Assembly: GCF_021768455.1 (NCBI RefSeq) | Contig: NZ_JAIZVX010000020.1 | Location: 1-37,363 of the forward strand | From: Aquabacterium sp. | GTDB taxonomy: Bacteria; Pseudomonadota; Gammaproteobacteria; Burkholderiales; Burkholderiaceae_C | DNA length: 37,363 bases | Reading direction: 5' to 3' | Shown here: positions 10,118 through 21,589 of the stretch, one piece after another | How the letters are laid out: every line of letters begins with the position of its first letter | Numbering within the stretch: position 1 is the first letter of the stretch | Notes under the pieces: model-generated | What the model was told of the DNA's origin: nothing | The model's database searches: none | What the model saw: the letters and a program-made list of their open reading frames with translations, nothing else | Made by a program: the position numbers and the translations under genes

Positions 10118-10825
10118 TCAGGGTGCGGGGGCCGCACCACCAGGCAGACCCGCCAGCCCCTTGGGCGAGGCCGGCGCCTTGAAGGGTGCAGGGGCCTGCC
10201 CCAGCGACGTCAGCTTGCCTTCGATGAAACGGCGGTACTCGACGGTCTCGTCCATGGCCTTCCAGGCGGCGAGAAAGGCCTTGGCGGCCTCGTCCTTCTT
10301 GCCCTGGGCCAGGTAGATGTCGCCACGGCGGTCGTCGGCCAGGGCGGTGAATTCTTCGGGCAGCTTGCCGTCGAGGGTTTTGAGGGCCTCGTCGAACTGC
10401 TTTGCATCCATCTGCACACCGGCCAGACGCAGGCGGGCAATGGCCACCAGGTTGGCGTTCTTGCCGTTGTCGACCAGCCACTGAAGGCTGGCCTTGGCCT
10501 GGTCAGCCTTCTGGGCGTCGGCGGCAGCCTTGGCTGCCAGCAAGGCCCCTTGCTCGGCGAAGGTCGTGCCCGCGTACTTGGCCTTCAGGTCGGCAAAGGC
10601 CTGCAGGGTCTTGTCGACCTGGCCACCGGTGGCGGCACGGTCGAGCTCTTCATACAGGCCGCCCGCGCCCTGAGCGCGCTGTTGTTGCCAGTAAAGGTAG
10701 CCCGTCCAGGCGGCATAGGCCCCGAGCACGGCCACCAGGGTCCAGGTGATCAGGTTGCCGTACTGCTTCCAGAAGTGCTTGAACTGGTCAAGCTGTTCCT
10801 GTTGTTCGAGGTCGTATGTCGCCAT
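10118..10825 (-). CDS. YfgM-family tetratricopeptide membrane protein
   Basis: A 235-residue protein with a short cytoplasmic start (MATYDLEQQEQLDQFKHFWK), one membrane helix (about residues 25-46) and a periplasmic region of TPR-like helices (for example QFDEALKTLDG and DIYLAQGKKDEAAKAFLAAW). It ends in a Pro/Ala/Gly-rich tail. This is the YfgM family: in Escherichia coli the protein binds the SecYEG translocon and the chaperone PpiD and helps periplasmic folding. It sits between hisS (41 bases upstream) and bamB (49 bases downstream), as in E. coli. The family call is firm; a detailed role in this organism is inferred from the family. Confidence 0.9.
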   Translation of the reverse strand: MATYDLEQQEQLDQFKHFWKQYGNLITWTLVAVLGAYAAWTGYLYWQQQRAQGAGGLYEELDRAATGGQVDKTLQAFADLKAKYAGTTFAEQGALLAAKAAADAQKADQAKASLQWLVDNGKNANLVAIARLRLAGVQMDAKQFDEALKTLDGKLPEEFTALADDRRGDIYLAQGKKDEAAKAFLAAWKAMDETVEYRRFIEGKLTSLGQAPAPFKAPASPKGLAGLPGGAAPAP

Positions 10826-10866
10826 GACGTTCTTGGTATGCGTGAAAGGCTTGGATTATGAGGGGC

Positions 10867-12168
10867 TCAGACGGTCTGGGGCGCCTGAAGGGTGCTGGCC
10901 CAGGCCGTGGCATCGGCCAGCGGGCGCAAGACCTGCTCTCCGCGCTCCAGCAGCGGCTTGACGGCCACTTGTCCTTGCGCGACCTCGTCGGGCCCGAACA
11001 CCAGCGCAAAACGCGCACCCGAGGCATCGGCCTTCTTGAACTGGGACTTGGGGCTGGCGGGCCCCTCCTTGCCTGCCGGGTTCAACACCACTTGCACGCC
11101 CTGGGCCCGCAAGGCCTCGATGGTGGTCAGCACCGTGGGCAAAGGCGTGCCGGCAAACACCACCGCAAAGGCGTCCGGCGCCGTCGAGGGCGCAGCCACG
11201 CCCACCTCTTCCAGCAGGAGCAGCAGGCGCTCCATGCCCAGTCCCCAGCCGACGGCGGGCGCGGGCTTGCCGCCAAGTTGCTCGATCAGGCCGTCGTAGC
11301 GACCACCGCCGCAGACGGTGCCCTGGGCGCCCAGGCGCGCGGTCACCCACTCGAACACGGTGAGGTTGTAGTAATCCATGCCGCGCACCAGGCGCGTATT
11401 GACCTGGTAAGGCACCCCTGCGGCATCCAGCACGGCCTTGACCGCGTTGAAGTGGGCCAGCGAGGCCTCCCCCAGGAAATCGATCAGCCTGGGTGCAGCC
11501 TCGACCACGGCCTGCATGGCCGGGTTCTTCGTGTCGAGGATGCGCAGCGGATTGCTGTGCAGGCGTCGCTTGGCCTCGTCGTCAAGCAGGTCGATGTGGG
11601 CCTCGAGGTGGGCAATCAGGGCTTCGCGGTGGGCCTTGCGCTCCTCGGGCTGGCCCAGACTGTTGATCTGCAGGCTCACGTCGCTGCCGATCGCCAGACC
11701 CAGGTCGCGCCACAGGGCAGCGGTCATCAAGATGAGTTCGGCGTCGACATCCGGACCGGCAAAGCCCAGCACCTCGGCACCGACCTGGTGGAACTGGCGA
11801 TAACGGCCCTTCTGCGGGCGCTCATGACGGAACATGGGGCCGATGTAGAACAGGCGCTTGCCGCCTTCGTACAGGAAACTGTGCTCGTTCATGGCGCGCA
11901 CGACACCGGCAGTGCCTTCGGGGCGCAGGGTGAGCTTGTCGCCGTTGAGGCTGTCTTCAAAGGAATACATTTCCTTCTCGACGATGTCGGTGACTTCACC
12001 GAGGCCGCGCACGAACAGCGCCGTGGGCTCGACGATGGGCACGCGCACGTTCTGGTAACCGTAACGGCGCATCAGTTTGCGCACCACGTCTTCCAGCCAC
12101 TCCCAGCGCGCCGATTCCGGCGGCAGGATGTCGTTCATGCCTTTGACGGCTTTGAGGATCTCGGCCAT
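10867..12168 (-). CDS. hisS: Histidyl-tRNA synthetase
   Basis: HisS charges tRNA-His. The 433-residue class II synthetase shows [11 protein letters not shown] at the N-terminus and motif 2 ([21 protein letters not shown]). It also shows the histidine-specific [14 protein letters not shown] and the motif 3 region [17 protein letters not shown]-terminal anticodon-binding domain begins around residue 335. These catalytic motifs distinguish it from the HisZ paralogue at 2046-3239. The ATG at 12168 is preceded by an A/G-rich stretch (AAAGAAGAAACC). It lies 48 bases after ispG and 41 bases before yfgM, in the conserved rodZ-ispG-hisS-yfgM-bamB-der order. Confidence 0.97.
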   Translation of the reverse strand: MAEILKAVKGMNDILPPESARWEWLEDVVRKLMRRYGYQNVRVPIVEPTALFVRGLGEVTDIVEKEMYSFEDSLNGDKLTLRPEGTAGVVRAMNEHSFLYEGGKRLFYIGPMFRHERPQKGRYRQFHQVGAEVLGFAGPDVDAELILMTAALWRDLGLAIGSDVSLQINSLGQPEERKAHREALIAHLEAHIDLLDDEAKRRLHSNPLRILDTKNPAMQAVVEAAPRLIDFLGEASLAHFNAVKAVLDAAGVPYQVNTRLVRGMDYYNLTVFEWVTARLGAQGTVCGGGRYDGLIEQLGGKPAPAVGWGLGMERLLLLLEEVGVAAPSTAPDAFAVVFAGTPLPTVLTTIEALRAQGVQVVLNPAGKEGPASPKSQFKKADASGARFALVFGPDEVAQGQVAVKPLLERGEQVLRPLADATAWASTLQAPQTV

Positions 12169-12216
12169 GGTTTCTTCTTTTTTGTCTGTCTGCTTGACGG
12201 CTTGCCGCCAAAAGGG

Positions 12217-13499
<1,283 letters not shown>

Positions 13500-13503
<4 letters not shown>

Positions 13504-14480
13504 TTCAGTTCAAGGCGAGCGACGTGGCTGCGCGTGTAAGGCACGAGGTCAACGGCCTGGCCACGGAAGCTGAGTTGCACATGGGTGGCGTTGCCGATGC
13601 GCAGCTTGAGCGGCGGCACGCCATCGACCGAAGCGGTTTCGCCTGCACCAAGCTGGCGGGAGAAGATCTTCTCGCCCTTGCCGTCGCGCACCTCGATCCA
13701 GGAGGCCTGCTCGGCGCGAAGCTGCACGGGCGCGCCCTGCTCTGCCGGAACCGGCTGCGCGGCCGTGAAGCCGGCTTCAACCGGCGACGCCGAGGGAGAT
13801 ACCACAGGCGCAGGCAAGGCGGCGCTCGCGACAGGCGCCATCACCACAGACGCATCACTGGCCGCGTTGGCGACCGCCACGGGGCCCGAGGGCTGCTCAC
13901 TGACCTGCATCGGCGCCCCGAGGGGCACGGCCTCGGCGGCCGACCCGGCTGGCTGGGGCACTTCCGCGACGCTGGCGGCCGAGGCTGGGGCTGCGGAACG
14001 AGATGCCATCCAGGCAGACAGGCTCATCTGCTCAGGCAGGGCATAGATGACCAGGGCGGCCAGCAACAAGGCCAGCGGCGCCAGCCATTGCGGCTTGAGC
14101 AAGGCCGACCAGGCCAGGCCGTTCGAGCGATCGAACAGAGGGCCGGTGGTCCGGAAGTCCTTGAAGGGCTGGTTCAAGGGCGGCTTGTCGGAGGTCAGCG
14201 GGATGGCCCGAGCGGCAGGCAGGCCCGCCACCACTTCGGTCGGATCGAGCTTGAGGTAGCGACAGACGGTCATGGCCAGGGCCCGTGCGAAATTCGCATC
14301 GGGCAGGCTGTCGAAGCGCCCCTGCTCGAGGGCCTCCAGCTTGGCTGGGGTGACCTTCAGCGTGAAGGACAACGCCTCCAGGCTCAGGCCCTGGGCTTCG
14401 CGGGCATCGCGCAGCAGTTGCCCTGCGTGGCGCATGGCCGCGTCGGACGCCGGGATGCCGGTGGGGGACGGTTCACTCAT
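13500..14480 (-). CDS. rodZ: RodZ-like cytoskeleton/cell-shape protein (HTH + DUF4115)
   Basis: A 326-residue protein with an N-terminal cytoplasmic helix-turn-helix of the RodZ type (about residues 18-83, [17 protein letters not shown] ... [15 protein letters not shown]). One membrane helix follows at about 132-148, then a long Ala/Pro/Ser/Val-rich periplasmic linker and a C-terminal DUF4115 beta domain ([18 protein letters not shown] ... LKLRIGNA). RodZ links MreB filaments to the cell-wall elongation machinery. I chose the ATG at 14480, which overlaps the end of pilF by 8 bases and has GGGG 8 bases upstream; a start at 14636 would add 52 residues read inside pilF. The location before ispG matches E. 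coli yfgA/rodZ. Confidence 0.9.
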
Positions 14481-15312
14481 CAAAACGCCCCAGTTCGAGT
14501 GCAGTCGTTTCGCGGGCCGAGGGGAAGCGGCTGCGCAACTGGGCCGCGAGCTCGTCGCGACCGTTGGTGTTGTTGAGCTTGTGCTCGATGCGCACGGCCA
14601 GCCACAGCGACTCGGCCGTGAGCTGCTCGGGCACACCGTTCACACGGCGGATGTAGAAGCGCGCACGCTCCAGCTCACCGCGCCGGTACAGCAAGGCCGC
14701 CATGTTGTAGGCCGTGGCGGGGTTGGCCGGGTCCAGTTCATAGGAGCGGGCCAGGGTCTTTTCTGCCTCGGCGTGGCGATCGGCCTTGATCTGGCACACG
14801 CCGCGGGCCAGCAGGGTCTTGCTGGTGGCGATGCCCTGCGGGGCGACCGCGGCCCTCTCGAAGAGGGCATCGGCCTCGTTGTACTCACCCAGCTGGCACA
14901 GATACCAGGCGTAGTTGTGCAGGACACTGCCGTCGCGGGCGTCCAGGGCCAGCGCCTGCTTGAAACTCGACTCGGCGCGAGGCTGATCACCCATGGCGCC
15001 ATAGATCAGGGCACGCAGTTCGTAGGCGGAGGGCAGGGACGCGTCGATCGCCAGGGCCTGCTTCAGCTCATCGAGTGCGGTGGTGTATTTGCCCTGTGCG
15101 TAATAGGTGGACGCCAGTTCAAGCCGGATGCGGGCGCGCTTGCGCTGGTCGTTTTCGTCCGAGGCGGTGGCGATGTCACCCCGAGACACCGACGCCGCCT
15201 GCGTGGTGGCACGCTTGGTTTGGCCGGCGCAGCCCGACATCAGGCTCGTCAACCCCAGCACCAGCGACAGCAACAGAAGCCCCACGGGCCCCGGTACGCG
15301 AAACACCCTCAT
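14473..15312 (-). CDS. pilF: Type IV pilus pilotin PilF/PilW (TPR lipoprotein)
   Basis: A 279-residue lipoprotein. The signal peptide has a lipobox LMSGC (Cys about residue 28), and the mature part consists of tandem tetratricopeptide repeats such as YYAQGKYTTALDELKQALAID and AYNMAALLYRRGELERARFY. PilF pilots the PilQ secretin of type IV pili to the outer membrane. The ATG at 15312 has GGAG 9 bases upstream. It lies 55 bases after rlmN and overlaps rodZ; rlmN-pilF-rodZ is a well-known proteobacterial order. No other pilus genes are in the window, so the pilus role rests on the family and gene order. Confidence 0.9.
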   Translation of the reverse strand: MRVFRVPGPVGLLLLSLVLGLTSLMSGCAGQTKRATTQAASVSRGDIATASDENDQRKRARIRLELASTYYAQGKYTTALDELKQALAIDASLPSAYELRALIYGAMGDQPRAESSFKQALALDARDGSVLHNYAWYLCQLGEYNEADALFERAAVAPQGIATSKTLLARGVCQIKADRHAEAEKTLARSYELDPANPATAYNMAALLYRRGELERARFYIRRVNGVPEQLTAESLWLAVRIEHKLNNTNGRDELAAQLRSRFPSARETTALELGRFDE

Positions 15313-15367
15313 TCAGCGGTCTCCTCGAGAGGACTGTCAGTGTAGATGGCACCCCGACACAGGGCAC

Positions 15368-16510
15368 TCATGGGGCAGCGCGGTGCCGCGTACCTGGCAC
15401 CGGACCCGAGACCTTCACGGCCACGGGCTGGCGCTGCATGCGCTGTTGCGCATTGGTGCGGTCTTGCACCTCGCCGGCGAGTTGACCACAGGCCGCATCG
15501 ATGTCGTCGCCCCGGGTCTTGCGAACCGTGGTGATCAGCCCGGCATCCGCCAGCAGGCGGGCAAAGGCCTGGACCCGCTCCGGCTTGGAACGCAACAGCC
15601 CCGAGGCCGGGAAGGGGTTGAAAGGAATCAGGTTGAACTTGCAGTTGATGCGCCCCTTGACGAGGGCAATCAGCTGTTGGGCGTGCTCGTCGGTGTCATT
15701 GACGCCATCGAGCATGCAGTATTCGAAGGTGATGAAATCGCGCGGGGCCGCTTTCAGGTAGCTGCTGCAGGCCGTCAGCAATTCATCGATGGGGTACTTG
15801 CGGTTCAGCGGCACCAGTTCATCGCGCAGCGGGTCGTTCGGCGCGTGCAGCGACACGGCCAGGGCCACGGGACAGTCTTTTTCCAGGCGCTCGATCATGG
15901 GCACGACGCCCGAGGTCGACACCGTCACGCGGCGACGCGACATGCCATAGGCGTGGTCGTCCAGCATGACCTTCAGGGCGGGCACGAGGGCGCTGTAGTT
16001 TTGCAGCGGCTCGCCCATGCCCATCATCACGACGTTGCTGATGATGCGCTCGGTGGTGCCCAGGCGTTTGCGCAGGGTGTGCTCGGCATACCAGAGCTGC
16101 GCGAGGATCTCGCCCGTGCTGAGGTTGCGGCTGAAGCCCTGGTGGCCCGTGGAGCAGAAACGGCATCCCACGGCACAACCAGCCTGCGACGAGATGCACA
16201 GGGTGGCACGGTCGTCTTCGGGAATGTAGACGCTTTCGACGGCATTGCCGCCGCCCACGTCGAACAGCCACTTGATGGTGCCGTCCGACGAGACGTGTTC
16301 GCTGATGACGGGCAAGGCCTGGAGGGTGGCAACACCCTGGAGCTTGCCGCGCAGCGACTTGGCGAGGTCCGACATCTGATCGAAGTCGGTCGCGCCCTTG
16401 TGATGGATCCAGCGAAACAACTGGGTGGCGCGGAAGCGCTTCTCACCCAGTTGCTCGCAGAACGCGGTCAAGCCTTCAAGGTCGAAGTCGAGCAGGTTGA
16501 CGGCGTTCAT
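15368..16510 (-). CDS. rlmN: Dual-specificity 23S rRNA/tRNA methyltransferase RlmN
   Basis: RlmN is a radical-SAM enzyme that methylates C2 of A2503 in 23S rRNA and A37 of some tRNAs. The cluster motif GCAVGCRFC (CX3CX2C, Cys about 112, 116, 119) is intact. The methylated Cys is the C-terminal Cys in [11 protein letters not shown], and the second catalytic region [14 protein letters not shown] is present. [10 protein letters not shown] and [20 protein letters not shown] are further family signatures. After the last catalytic Cys there is a Gln/Arg-rich tail of about 30 residues. It follows ndk by 26 bases, as in E. coli. Confidence 0.96.
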   Translation of the reverse strand: MNAVNLLDFDLEGLTAFCEQLGEKRFRATQLFRWIHHKGATDFDQMSDLAKSLRGKLQGVATLQALPVISEHVSSDGTIKWLFDVGGGNAVESVYIPEDDRATLCISSQAGCAVGCRFCSTGHQGFSRNLSTGEILAQLWYAEHTLRKRLGTTERIISNVVMMGMGEPLQNYSALVPALKVMLDDHAYGMSRRRVTVSTSGVVPMIERLEKDCPVALAVSLHAPNDPLRDELVPLNRKYPIDELLTACSSYLKAAPRDFITFEYCMLDGVNDTDEHAQQLIALVKGRINCKFNLIPFNPFPASGLLRSKPERVQAFARLLADAGLITTVRKTRGDDIDAACGQLAGEVQDRTNAQQRMQRQPVAVKVSGPVPGTRHRAAP

Positions 16511-16536
16511 CTTCTTTCTTCAGTGCACGCAGCAGC

Positions 16537-16962
16537 TCAGCGGCTGTAGACGTTCAGAGCGGGGAAGAAGAAAGCGATTTCCTGAGCAGCGGTTTCAGCG
16601 GCGTCAGAACCGTGCACGGCGTTGGCGTCGATGCTGTCGGCGAAGTCAGCACGGATGGTGCCCTTCTCGGCCTTCTTCGGGTCGGTGGCGCCCATCAGGT
16701 CACGGTTCTTCAGGATGGCGCCTTCGCCTTCGAGCACTTGCACGAACACGGGGCCGGAGATCATGAAGCTCACCAGGTCCTTGAAGAAAGGACGGGCAGC
16801 GTGCACAGCGTAGAAAGCTTCGGCTTCGGCTTGCGACAGTTGCACCAGCTTGGCAGCGGCGATCTTGAGGCCGGCGGCTTCAAAACGGGACACGATTTGG
16901 CCGATGACGTTCTTGGCGACGGCGTCGGGCTTGATGATCGAGAGGGTGCGTTCGATGGCCAT
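16537..16962 (-). CDS. ndk: Nucleoside diphosphate kinase
   Basis: Ndk balances nucleoside triphosphate pools by moving the gamma phosphate through a phosphohistidine. The 141-residue protein begins with the typical [12 protein letters not shown]. The active-site motif NAVHGSDA contains His117, and [10 protein letters not shown] is present. The length equals that of other proteobacterial Ndk proteins. A strong Shine-Dalgarno (AGGAGA) lies 6 bases before the ATG, and a sigma70-type promoter lies at 17001-17028. It is the first gene of the long minus-strand run. Confidence 0.98.
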   Translation of the reverse strand: MAIERTLSIIKPDAVAKNVIGQIVSRFEAAGLKIAAAKLVQLSQAEAEAFYAVHAARPFFKDLVSFMISGPVFVQVLEGEGAILKNRDLMGATDPKKAEKGTIRADFADSIDANAVHGSDAAETAAQEIAFFFPALNVYSR

Positions 16963-17000
16963 GTAGTTCTCCTAGGTCAATGGTCTTGACAAAACCCGGC

Positions 17001-17028
17001 ATTGTAATGCGGGTCGATGTCGGTTCAA
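17001..17028 (-). promoter_or_regulatory. Sigma70-type promoter of ndk and the downstream run
   Basis: On the minus strand, TTGAAC (17023-17028) and TACAAT (17001-17006) are separated by 16 bases. These match four and five of six consensus positions. The predicted start lies near 16994, giving a leader of about 30 bases before the ndk ATG, with AGGAGA inside it. It is one of the clearest housekeeping promoters in the window. Confidence 0.65.
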
Positions 17029-17112
17029 TGCAAACAAGTGTGATGGACCGCCCTGTCAACGCGGGTTTGCGCGTGGGCAGGGCACCCCGGGTCGGCTGGC
17101 AGATGCCGCCGC

Positions 17113-19275
17113 TCAGCGACGGCCGCGGCCACCGCCTCCGCCGCCACCACCGCGACGACCACCACCGCCACCGACCTTGCCAAAGTAGGCATCGGCGCCG
17201 ATGTAGCCCACCGAGGTCTGCAGCGGATCAGGCTGCTTCGGGCCACCCTTGGGTTGGCTGTCGCGGCCATGGTTCTGGTCCGGGCGACCAAAGCCGGCGG
17301 TGATGCGCTTGGAGCCCTTGGCAAAACGCTTGTCGAAGGTCTGCTCCAGCGGGTTGGGGATGGGACCAATGTGGTCGAAATCGTCGTCACCATCGTGACG
17401 CGGCGCGGCCTGGCGCTCCTGCTGAGGGCGATCATTCTGAAAGCGCGGAGGCTTGTTGCCGCCGTTGCCCTGCTGGCCGTAGCCACCCTGGCTGCCCTGA
17501 CCGCCCTGGCGCCCACCCTGGGCACCCTGCCCTTGCTGCGGACCGTTGCGGCCGTTCTTGCCCTTGAAGCCGCCCTCGGCACGCTGCTGGCCCTGCTGGC
17601 CACCTTGCTGACCGCGGTTGCCCTGCTGCCCACCCTGCTTGCCCGGACGACCCTGGCCCTGACCGAAGTCCTGGCGATCCATGCCGGCCAGCGACTTCAC
17701 GGCACGCACATCGGACTCACCCAGTTCGACCCACACGCCGCGCTTGAGGCCACGCGGCAGCACGATGGCACCATAGCGCACGCGAATCAGGCGGTTGACC
17801 GTGAGGCCCACGGCGTCGAACAGCTTGCGCACTTCGCGGTTGCGACCTTCGGTGATGACCACTCGGTACCACTGGTTCACACCCTCGCCTTCGCCCTTGG
17901 AAATCGACACGAAGGCCGCAGCCTGGCCTTCGATCTCGACACCCGTAAGCAGGCGCTCGCGGGCAGCGTCTTCCAGCTTGCCCAGCACGCGCACGGCGTA
18001 CTCGCGCTCGACACCGAACCGGGGGTGCATGAGCTGGTTGGCGAGCTCACCGGAATTGGTGAACAGCAGCAGGCCTTCGGTGTTCAGGTCAAGACGCCCC
18101 ACCGACATCCACTTGCCGTTCTGAAGACGGGGCAGGCGACGGAACACGGTCGGACGGCCTTGCGGATCGTCGTGCGTGACCACTTCACCAGTGGGCTTGT
18201 GATAAGCCAGGATCCGGGCAGCCGGCGGCTGGATGCGAACCTTGATCGGGCGGCCAGCGACCTTGATGCGATCCCCAAAGGAGATGCGCTGACCGATGTG
18301 AGCGACCTGGTCGTTGACCTCGATGCGACCGTCTTCGATCATCTGCTCGATGTCGCGACGCGACCCGACGCCAGCCTGGGCCAGCACCTTCTGCAGCTTG
18401 GGCGCATCGGGCTCAGGGCGCAGCACGCGCTTGTAGGCGGCAGCTTCTTCGCCCTCGCCTTCAGCGGCTTCTTCTTCGCGGACTTCGTCGAACTCGCCCG
18501 ACAGCAGCTCCGCATAGACCTCCTGGGTCTGCTCGGCGGCCATCACGGCACGGCGCGAGGGGCGACCATCGGCGTCCAACTCAGGGGCGCCTTCGCCACC
18601 CTCTGCGGCCGACGACACCTGGGCATCGCCTTCGGCAGCCACGCGCTCAGGGCGGGGGCCGCGCGGAGGACGATCACCACGATCACTGCGCTCACCACGC
18701 TCTGCGCGGTCGCCACGCTTGCTGCGGTCACGCTGACGGGGCGCACGGCCTTCGGCCTGCACCTCGCCACCTTCGACCACCTCCGCCTGCGGGGCGACGG
18801 CTTCGGCCACTTCAGGACCCAGCTCCAGCACACCGTGGGGCGCCACCTCCTTGGCCGCTTCCTTGACAGGTTCGGCGGCGGGGAGTGCGGCCGCCGCGGG
18901 CGCCTCACTCAGATCGAGCGCCGCCTGGGCTTCGGGCGCCACCTTCTTGCGCGGTGCGCGACGGGGCTTGGCCACGGCAGGCTCTTCGGCCACGGCTGGC
19001 GCAGCGCTCACGGGCTCAACCACCACCGGCGCAGCCTCGCCCTCAACCACCGCATCGGCCGCCTTGCGGCGACGCGGTGCGCGCTTGGGTTCAGCGGGCG
19101 CGGCTTCCGCAGCGGCGACGGCAACAGACGCCTCCGCAGCCTGCGGGGCCGCCGCAGGCGCGGCGTCAGCGGCTTCGCTCACCTTGGGGCGGCGGGTGCG
19201 TTTGGGTTTGACCACCTCTTCGGTGACCAAGGGCTGTTCTTGGGGTTCTGACATGGGCACGTGATCAATGGTCAT
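17113..19275 (-). CDS. rluB: 23S rRNA pseudouridine synthase RluB with long low-complexity tails
   Basis: A 720-residue protein. Its middle holds an S4 RNA-binding domain (about 292-345, [20 protein letters not shown]) and a RsuA/RluB-type catalytic domain with [17 protein letters not shown] (catalytic Asp about 396). [21 protein letters not shown] also belongs to it. RluB converts U2605 of 23S rRNA to pseudouridine. The enzyme core is only about 240 residues. An N-terminal tail of about 290 residues is Ala/Glu/Pro-rich with basic clusters ([14 protein letters not shown]) and an RG/D-rich patch near 177-212. A C-terminal tail of about 185 residues is Gly/Gln-rich and ends in Gly/Arg repeats. 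The ATG overlaps the scpB stop (ATGA); ATG 19254 is an alternative. Confidence 0.92.
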   Translation of the reverse strand: MTIDHVPMSEPQEQPLVTEEVVKPKRTRRPKVSEAADAAPAAAPQAAEASVAVAAAEAAPAEPKRAPRRRKAADAVVEGEAAPVVVEPVSAAPAVAEEPAVAKPRRAPRKKVAPEAQAALDLSEAPAAAALPAAEPVKEAAKEVAPHGVLELGPEVAEAVAPQAEVVEGGEVQAEGRAPRQRDRSKRGDRAERGERSDRGDRPPRGPRPERVAAEGDAQVSSAAEGGEGAPELDADGRPSRRAVMAAEQTQEVYAELLSGEFDEVREEEAAEGEGEEAAAYKRVLRPEPDAPKLQKVLAQAGVGSRRDIEQMIEDGRIEVNDQVAHIGQRISFGDRIKVAGRPIKVRIQPPAARILAYHKPTGEVVTHDDPQGRPTVFRRLPRLQNGKWMSVGRLDLNTEGLLLFTNSGELANQLMHPRFGVEREYAVRVLGKLEDAARERLLTGVEIEGQAAAFVSISKGEGEGVNQWYRVVITEGRNREVRKLFDAVGLTVNRLIRVRYGAIVLPRGLKRGVWVELGESDVRAVKSLAGMDRQDFGQGQGRPGKQGGQQGNRGQQGGQQGQQRAEGGFKGKNGRNGPQQGQGAQGGRQGGQGSQGGYGQQGNGGNKPPRFQNDRPQQERQAAPRHDGDDDFDHIGPIPNPLEQTFDKRFAKGSKRITAGFGRPDQNHGRDSQPKGGPKQPDPLQTSVGYIGADAYFGKVGGGGGRRGGGGGGGGRGRR

Positions 19276-20108
19276 GGAGCGGGAAAATCTGGCGTCGACG
19301 CGAGGCCGTCGGCCTGCAGGTCGGATGAGGTGGCCAAGGGCACACCCTCATCGGATGAAGGAGGATCGACCGGGCGCACGGCAGGCGCATCGGCCACTGG
19401 TTCAAGTGACTCGACGGCAGGCGCCAAGTCCAAAGCGGGCGATACACCCTCGGCGGATGGGGCATCGATCTGGTCGAGCAGGTCGGGCAGACTCAAGCCG
19501 TCCTCACCCTGCTCCGCAACCTCACCGAGCCCCTCGACCAGTTCGTCGCCCTCGGGCTCAAGGCCGGGCAACAGGGCCTGCCCCACCGGCAGGCCGTCGA
19601 GCGTCGGCAACTGCGCCAGCGAGGCCAGACCCAGGTCGTCGAGGAACTGACGGGTCGTGGCGTACAGCCCCGGACGGCCTGGCGCATCGCGGTGACCGAT
19701 CACCTCGACCCACCCCCGCTCTTCGAGCTGCTTGACGATGTGCGAACTCACGGTGACGCCGCGGATGTCTTCGATGTCGCCCCGCGTGACGGGCTGCTTG
19801 TAGGCAATGATCGCCAGCGTTTCCAGGGTCGCTCGGGTGTACTTCGGCGGTTTTTCCGGGTTGAGCCGATCGAGGTGCGACTGCACGTCAGGGCAGGTCT
19901 GGAAGCGCCAGCCTGAGGCCAGCTCCCTCAATTCCACCCCGCGCCCCTCCCACTGGCCGCGCAGATCGGCCAGCATCGCTCGCACCGTGTCGGCCGACAC
20001 GGTGTCATCGAACAACTGGCGCATGTCGCGCACCGTCATGGGTTGGTCGGCGCACAGAAGCGCCGCTTCGAGAACGCGCAAGGCGCTCTGGGGATTGAGG
20101 ACTTCCAT
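19272..20108 (-). CDS. scpB: Segregation and condensation protein ScpB
   Basis: ScpB is the winged-helix kleisin-associated subunit that works with ScpA and SMC in chromosome organisation. The 278-residue protein shows the family pattern: [19 protein letters not shown] at the start, then SGWRFQT, and [28 protein letters not shown] in the second winged helix. [19 protein letters not shown] closes the core. After about residue 175 comes a long acidic, Pro/Asp/Glu-rich tail of about 100 residues, probably disordered. GAAG lies just before the ATG. scpA is not in the window. A promoter-like CATAAT lies far upstream (20389-20394). Confidence 0.93.
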   Translation of the reverse strand: MEVLNPQSALRVLEAALLCADQPMTVRDMRQLFDDTVSADTVRAMLADLRGQWEGRGVELRELASGWRFQTCPDVQSHLDRLNPEKPPKYTRATLETLAIIAYKQPVTRGDIEDIRGVTVSSHIVKQLEERGWVEVIGHRDAPGRPGLYATTRQFLDDLGLASLAQLPTLDGLPVGQALLPGLEPEGDELVEGLGEVAEQGEDGLSLPDLLDQIDAPSAEGVSPALDLAPAVESLEPVADAPAVRPVDPPSSDEGVPLATSSDLQADGLASTPDFPAP

Positions 20109-20427
20109 CTCTTCAATCGGTCGGGACCCGTGGCACAGGCGGCACGGCGTCGGTCAACAAACCTTGTATGAAGCCGCCTTGAGCAGGCCGGCGAAGCCAA
20201 CCGGCATGCCGGTCTGGCGCATCGTGGGGATCCGTGTCGTCGCCATCAGGCTCGCAGGGCGGATCGGTCTACAGGGGAACAGTCAGGGGTGGCGTGTGTC
20301 AGGGGCATCACCCGGATGCCGGGGCGGCCAGACAGTCGGTGTGCTGTGGGCGCCTTGACGCGGGGTTCTTCGCCCCGATTTGCACCCCATTATGCACGAC
20401 TTGCGCTTCCGTGGCGCAAGAAGTGCG
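20109..20427. other. 319-base region between scpB and rluD without a recognised gene
   Basis: No known RNA or protein gene is recognisable here. On the minus strand it holds a promoter-like CATAAT (20389-20394) with TTGCGC 19 bases upstream. Several inverted repeats are present: CTTGCGC/GCGCAAG (20400-20420), GGCATC/GATGCC (20304-20320) and a perfect 14-base palindrome ACCGGCATGCCGGT (20200-20213). A 30-codon ORF, starting MATTRIPTMRQTG, runs from 20246 to 20154. The region could be the long 5' leader of scpB. Confidence 0.5.
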
Positions 20428-21531
20428 TCAGGCAGCCAAAGCCGACTCGAGCAGGGACCAGGCGGAGGCCATGTCCTCAGGCAGCGGGGCTTCGAATTTC
20501 AGCGCTTCGCCGGTGACAGGATGGGTGAAGGCCAGACGGGTGGCGTGCAGGGCCTGGCGGGTCATGCCCAAGGCCGGCGAGCCGCCGTACAGGGTGTCGG
20601 CCACCAGGGGGTGTTTTCGGCTGCTGAGGTGCACACGAATCTGGTGCGTGCGGCCGGTGTGCAGGGTGCACAACACCCCGCTGTACCAGCGGGGTGCGAC
20701 CCGCTGCGACACCGTGGCCCCAGGCTGGACTGGCGCCCATTGCGCCAGCAACAGCCGCTGCACGTCGGTGCGTGCGGGCTTGCCCGAGCCCACCACCGCC
20801 ATCTTCACCCGGGTCACCGGATCGCGCCCGATCGGCGCCTCGACGGTGAAGGCCGCGGGCGCCTCGCCCTGCACCAGGGAGAGGTACTGGCGGCTGACCT
20901 CGCGCGCGGCAATGGCACGGCTCAGAGCCGTCACGGCAGCCAGGGTCTTGCCCACCACCATGAGTCCGCTGGTGTCCTTGTCGAGGCGGTGGACGATGCC
21001 GGCGCGTGGCAACTCGCTGGCCCCGCTGTGATGGGCCAACAGGCCGTTCATCAAGGTGCCCGTCCAGTTGCCGGCAGCCGGGTGCACCACCAGCCCGGCC
21101 GGCTTGTTGACCACCATGAGGTGCGCATCCTCAAAGACCACGTCGAGGTCCATGGGTTCGGCCACAAAGGCCTGACTCTGGGCCGTGGGCTTGAGCGTCA
21201 CCGAAACGACCTGACCTGCAGCCACCTTGCGAGAGGCGGAAAGGGCGACCACACCCGCCACGACGACGCTGCCCCCCTCGATCAGGCTTTTGAGGTGGTT
21301 GCGCGAGAACTCGGTCACCTCGGCAGCCAGGAACACATCCAGCCGCTGCCCATGCTGCGTGGACGCCACGCGCAGCTCGCGCACCACCGGCTCGGCAGAG
21401 GATGCGCCGGGCGGCATCGCATGCAGACCGCCCCCTTCTTCTGCATCCTCCGCTTCGTCGTCCTCCAGCAGAGGCTCGGCCAGTGTGGGGCTCGCGAGCC
21501 GGGCGGGAGAGGGAGTTCGGGGTCGTGCCAT
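20428..21531 (-). CDS. rluD: 23S rRNA pseudouridine synthase RluD
   Basis: RluD makes pseudouridines 1911, 1915 and 1917 of 23S rRNA helix 69. The 367-residue protein has an S4 domain (about residues 55-115, QRLDVFLAAEVTEFSRNHLKSLI) and the RluA-type catalytic domain with VHRLDKDTSGLMVVGKT (catalytic Asp about 184). LHTGRTHQIRVHL and the closing HATRLAFTHPVTGE are also present. Before the S4 domain lies an acidic Ala/Glu/Pro-rich stretch of about 50 residues. I chose ATG 21531; the frame stays open far upstream, but that part is antisense to bamD. ATG 21417 is a possible shorter start. It is divergent from bamD, a common betaproteobacterial arrangement. Confidence 0.92.
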   Translation of the reverse strand: MARPRTPSPARLASPTLAEPLLEDDEAEDAEEGGGLHAMPPGASSAEPVVRELRVASTQHGQRLDVFLAAEVTEFSRNHLKSLIEGGSVVVAGVVALSASRKVAAGQVVSVTLKPTAQSQAFVAEPMDLDVVFEDAHLMVVNKPAGLVVHPAAGNWTGTLMNGLLAHHSGASELPRAGIVHRLDKDTSGLMVVGKTLAAVTALSRAIAAREVSRQYLSLVQGEAPAAFTVEAPIGRDPVTRVKMAVVGSGKPARTDVQRLLLAQWAPVQPGATVSQRVAPRWYSGVLCTLHTGRTHQIRVHLSSRKHPLVADTLYGGSPALGMTRQALHATRLAFTHPVTGEALKFEAPLPEDMASAWSLLESALAA

Positions 21532-21583
21532 GCGGAAACCAATGTGAAGCGAGCCGAGGACGGCGGAATGGGCTGCGGGGCCT

Positions 21584-21589
21584 TCTATA
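21584..21589 (+). promoter_or_regulatory. -10 element of the bamD promoter
   Basis: TATACT lies within TTCTATACTGC, 32 bases before the chosen bamD GTG, so transcription would begin about 26 bases before the start codon. No convincing -35 is present 16-18 bases upstream. The same bases read TATAGA on the other strand, where they could serve rluD. Confidence 0.5.

Noticed and set aside
17254-19251. A 665-codon open frame on the plus strand opposite rluB
   Set aside because: Low-complexity mirror of the Ala/Glu/Gly-rich RluB tails; no ribosome binding site and no domain.
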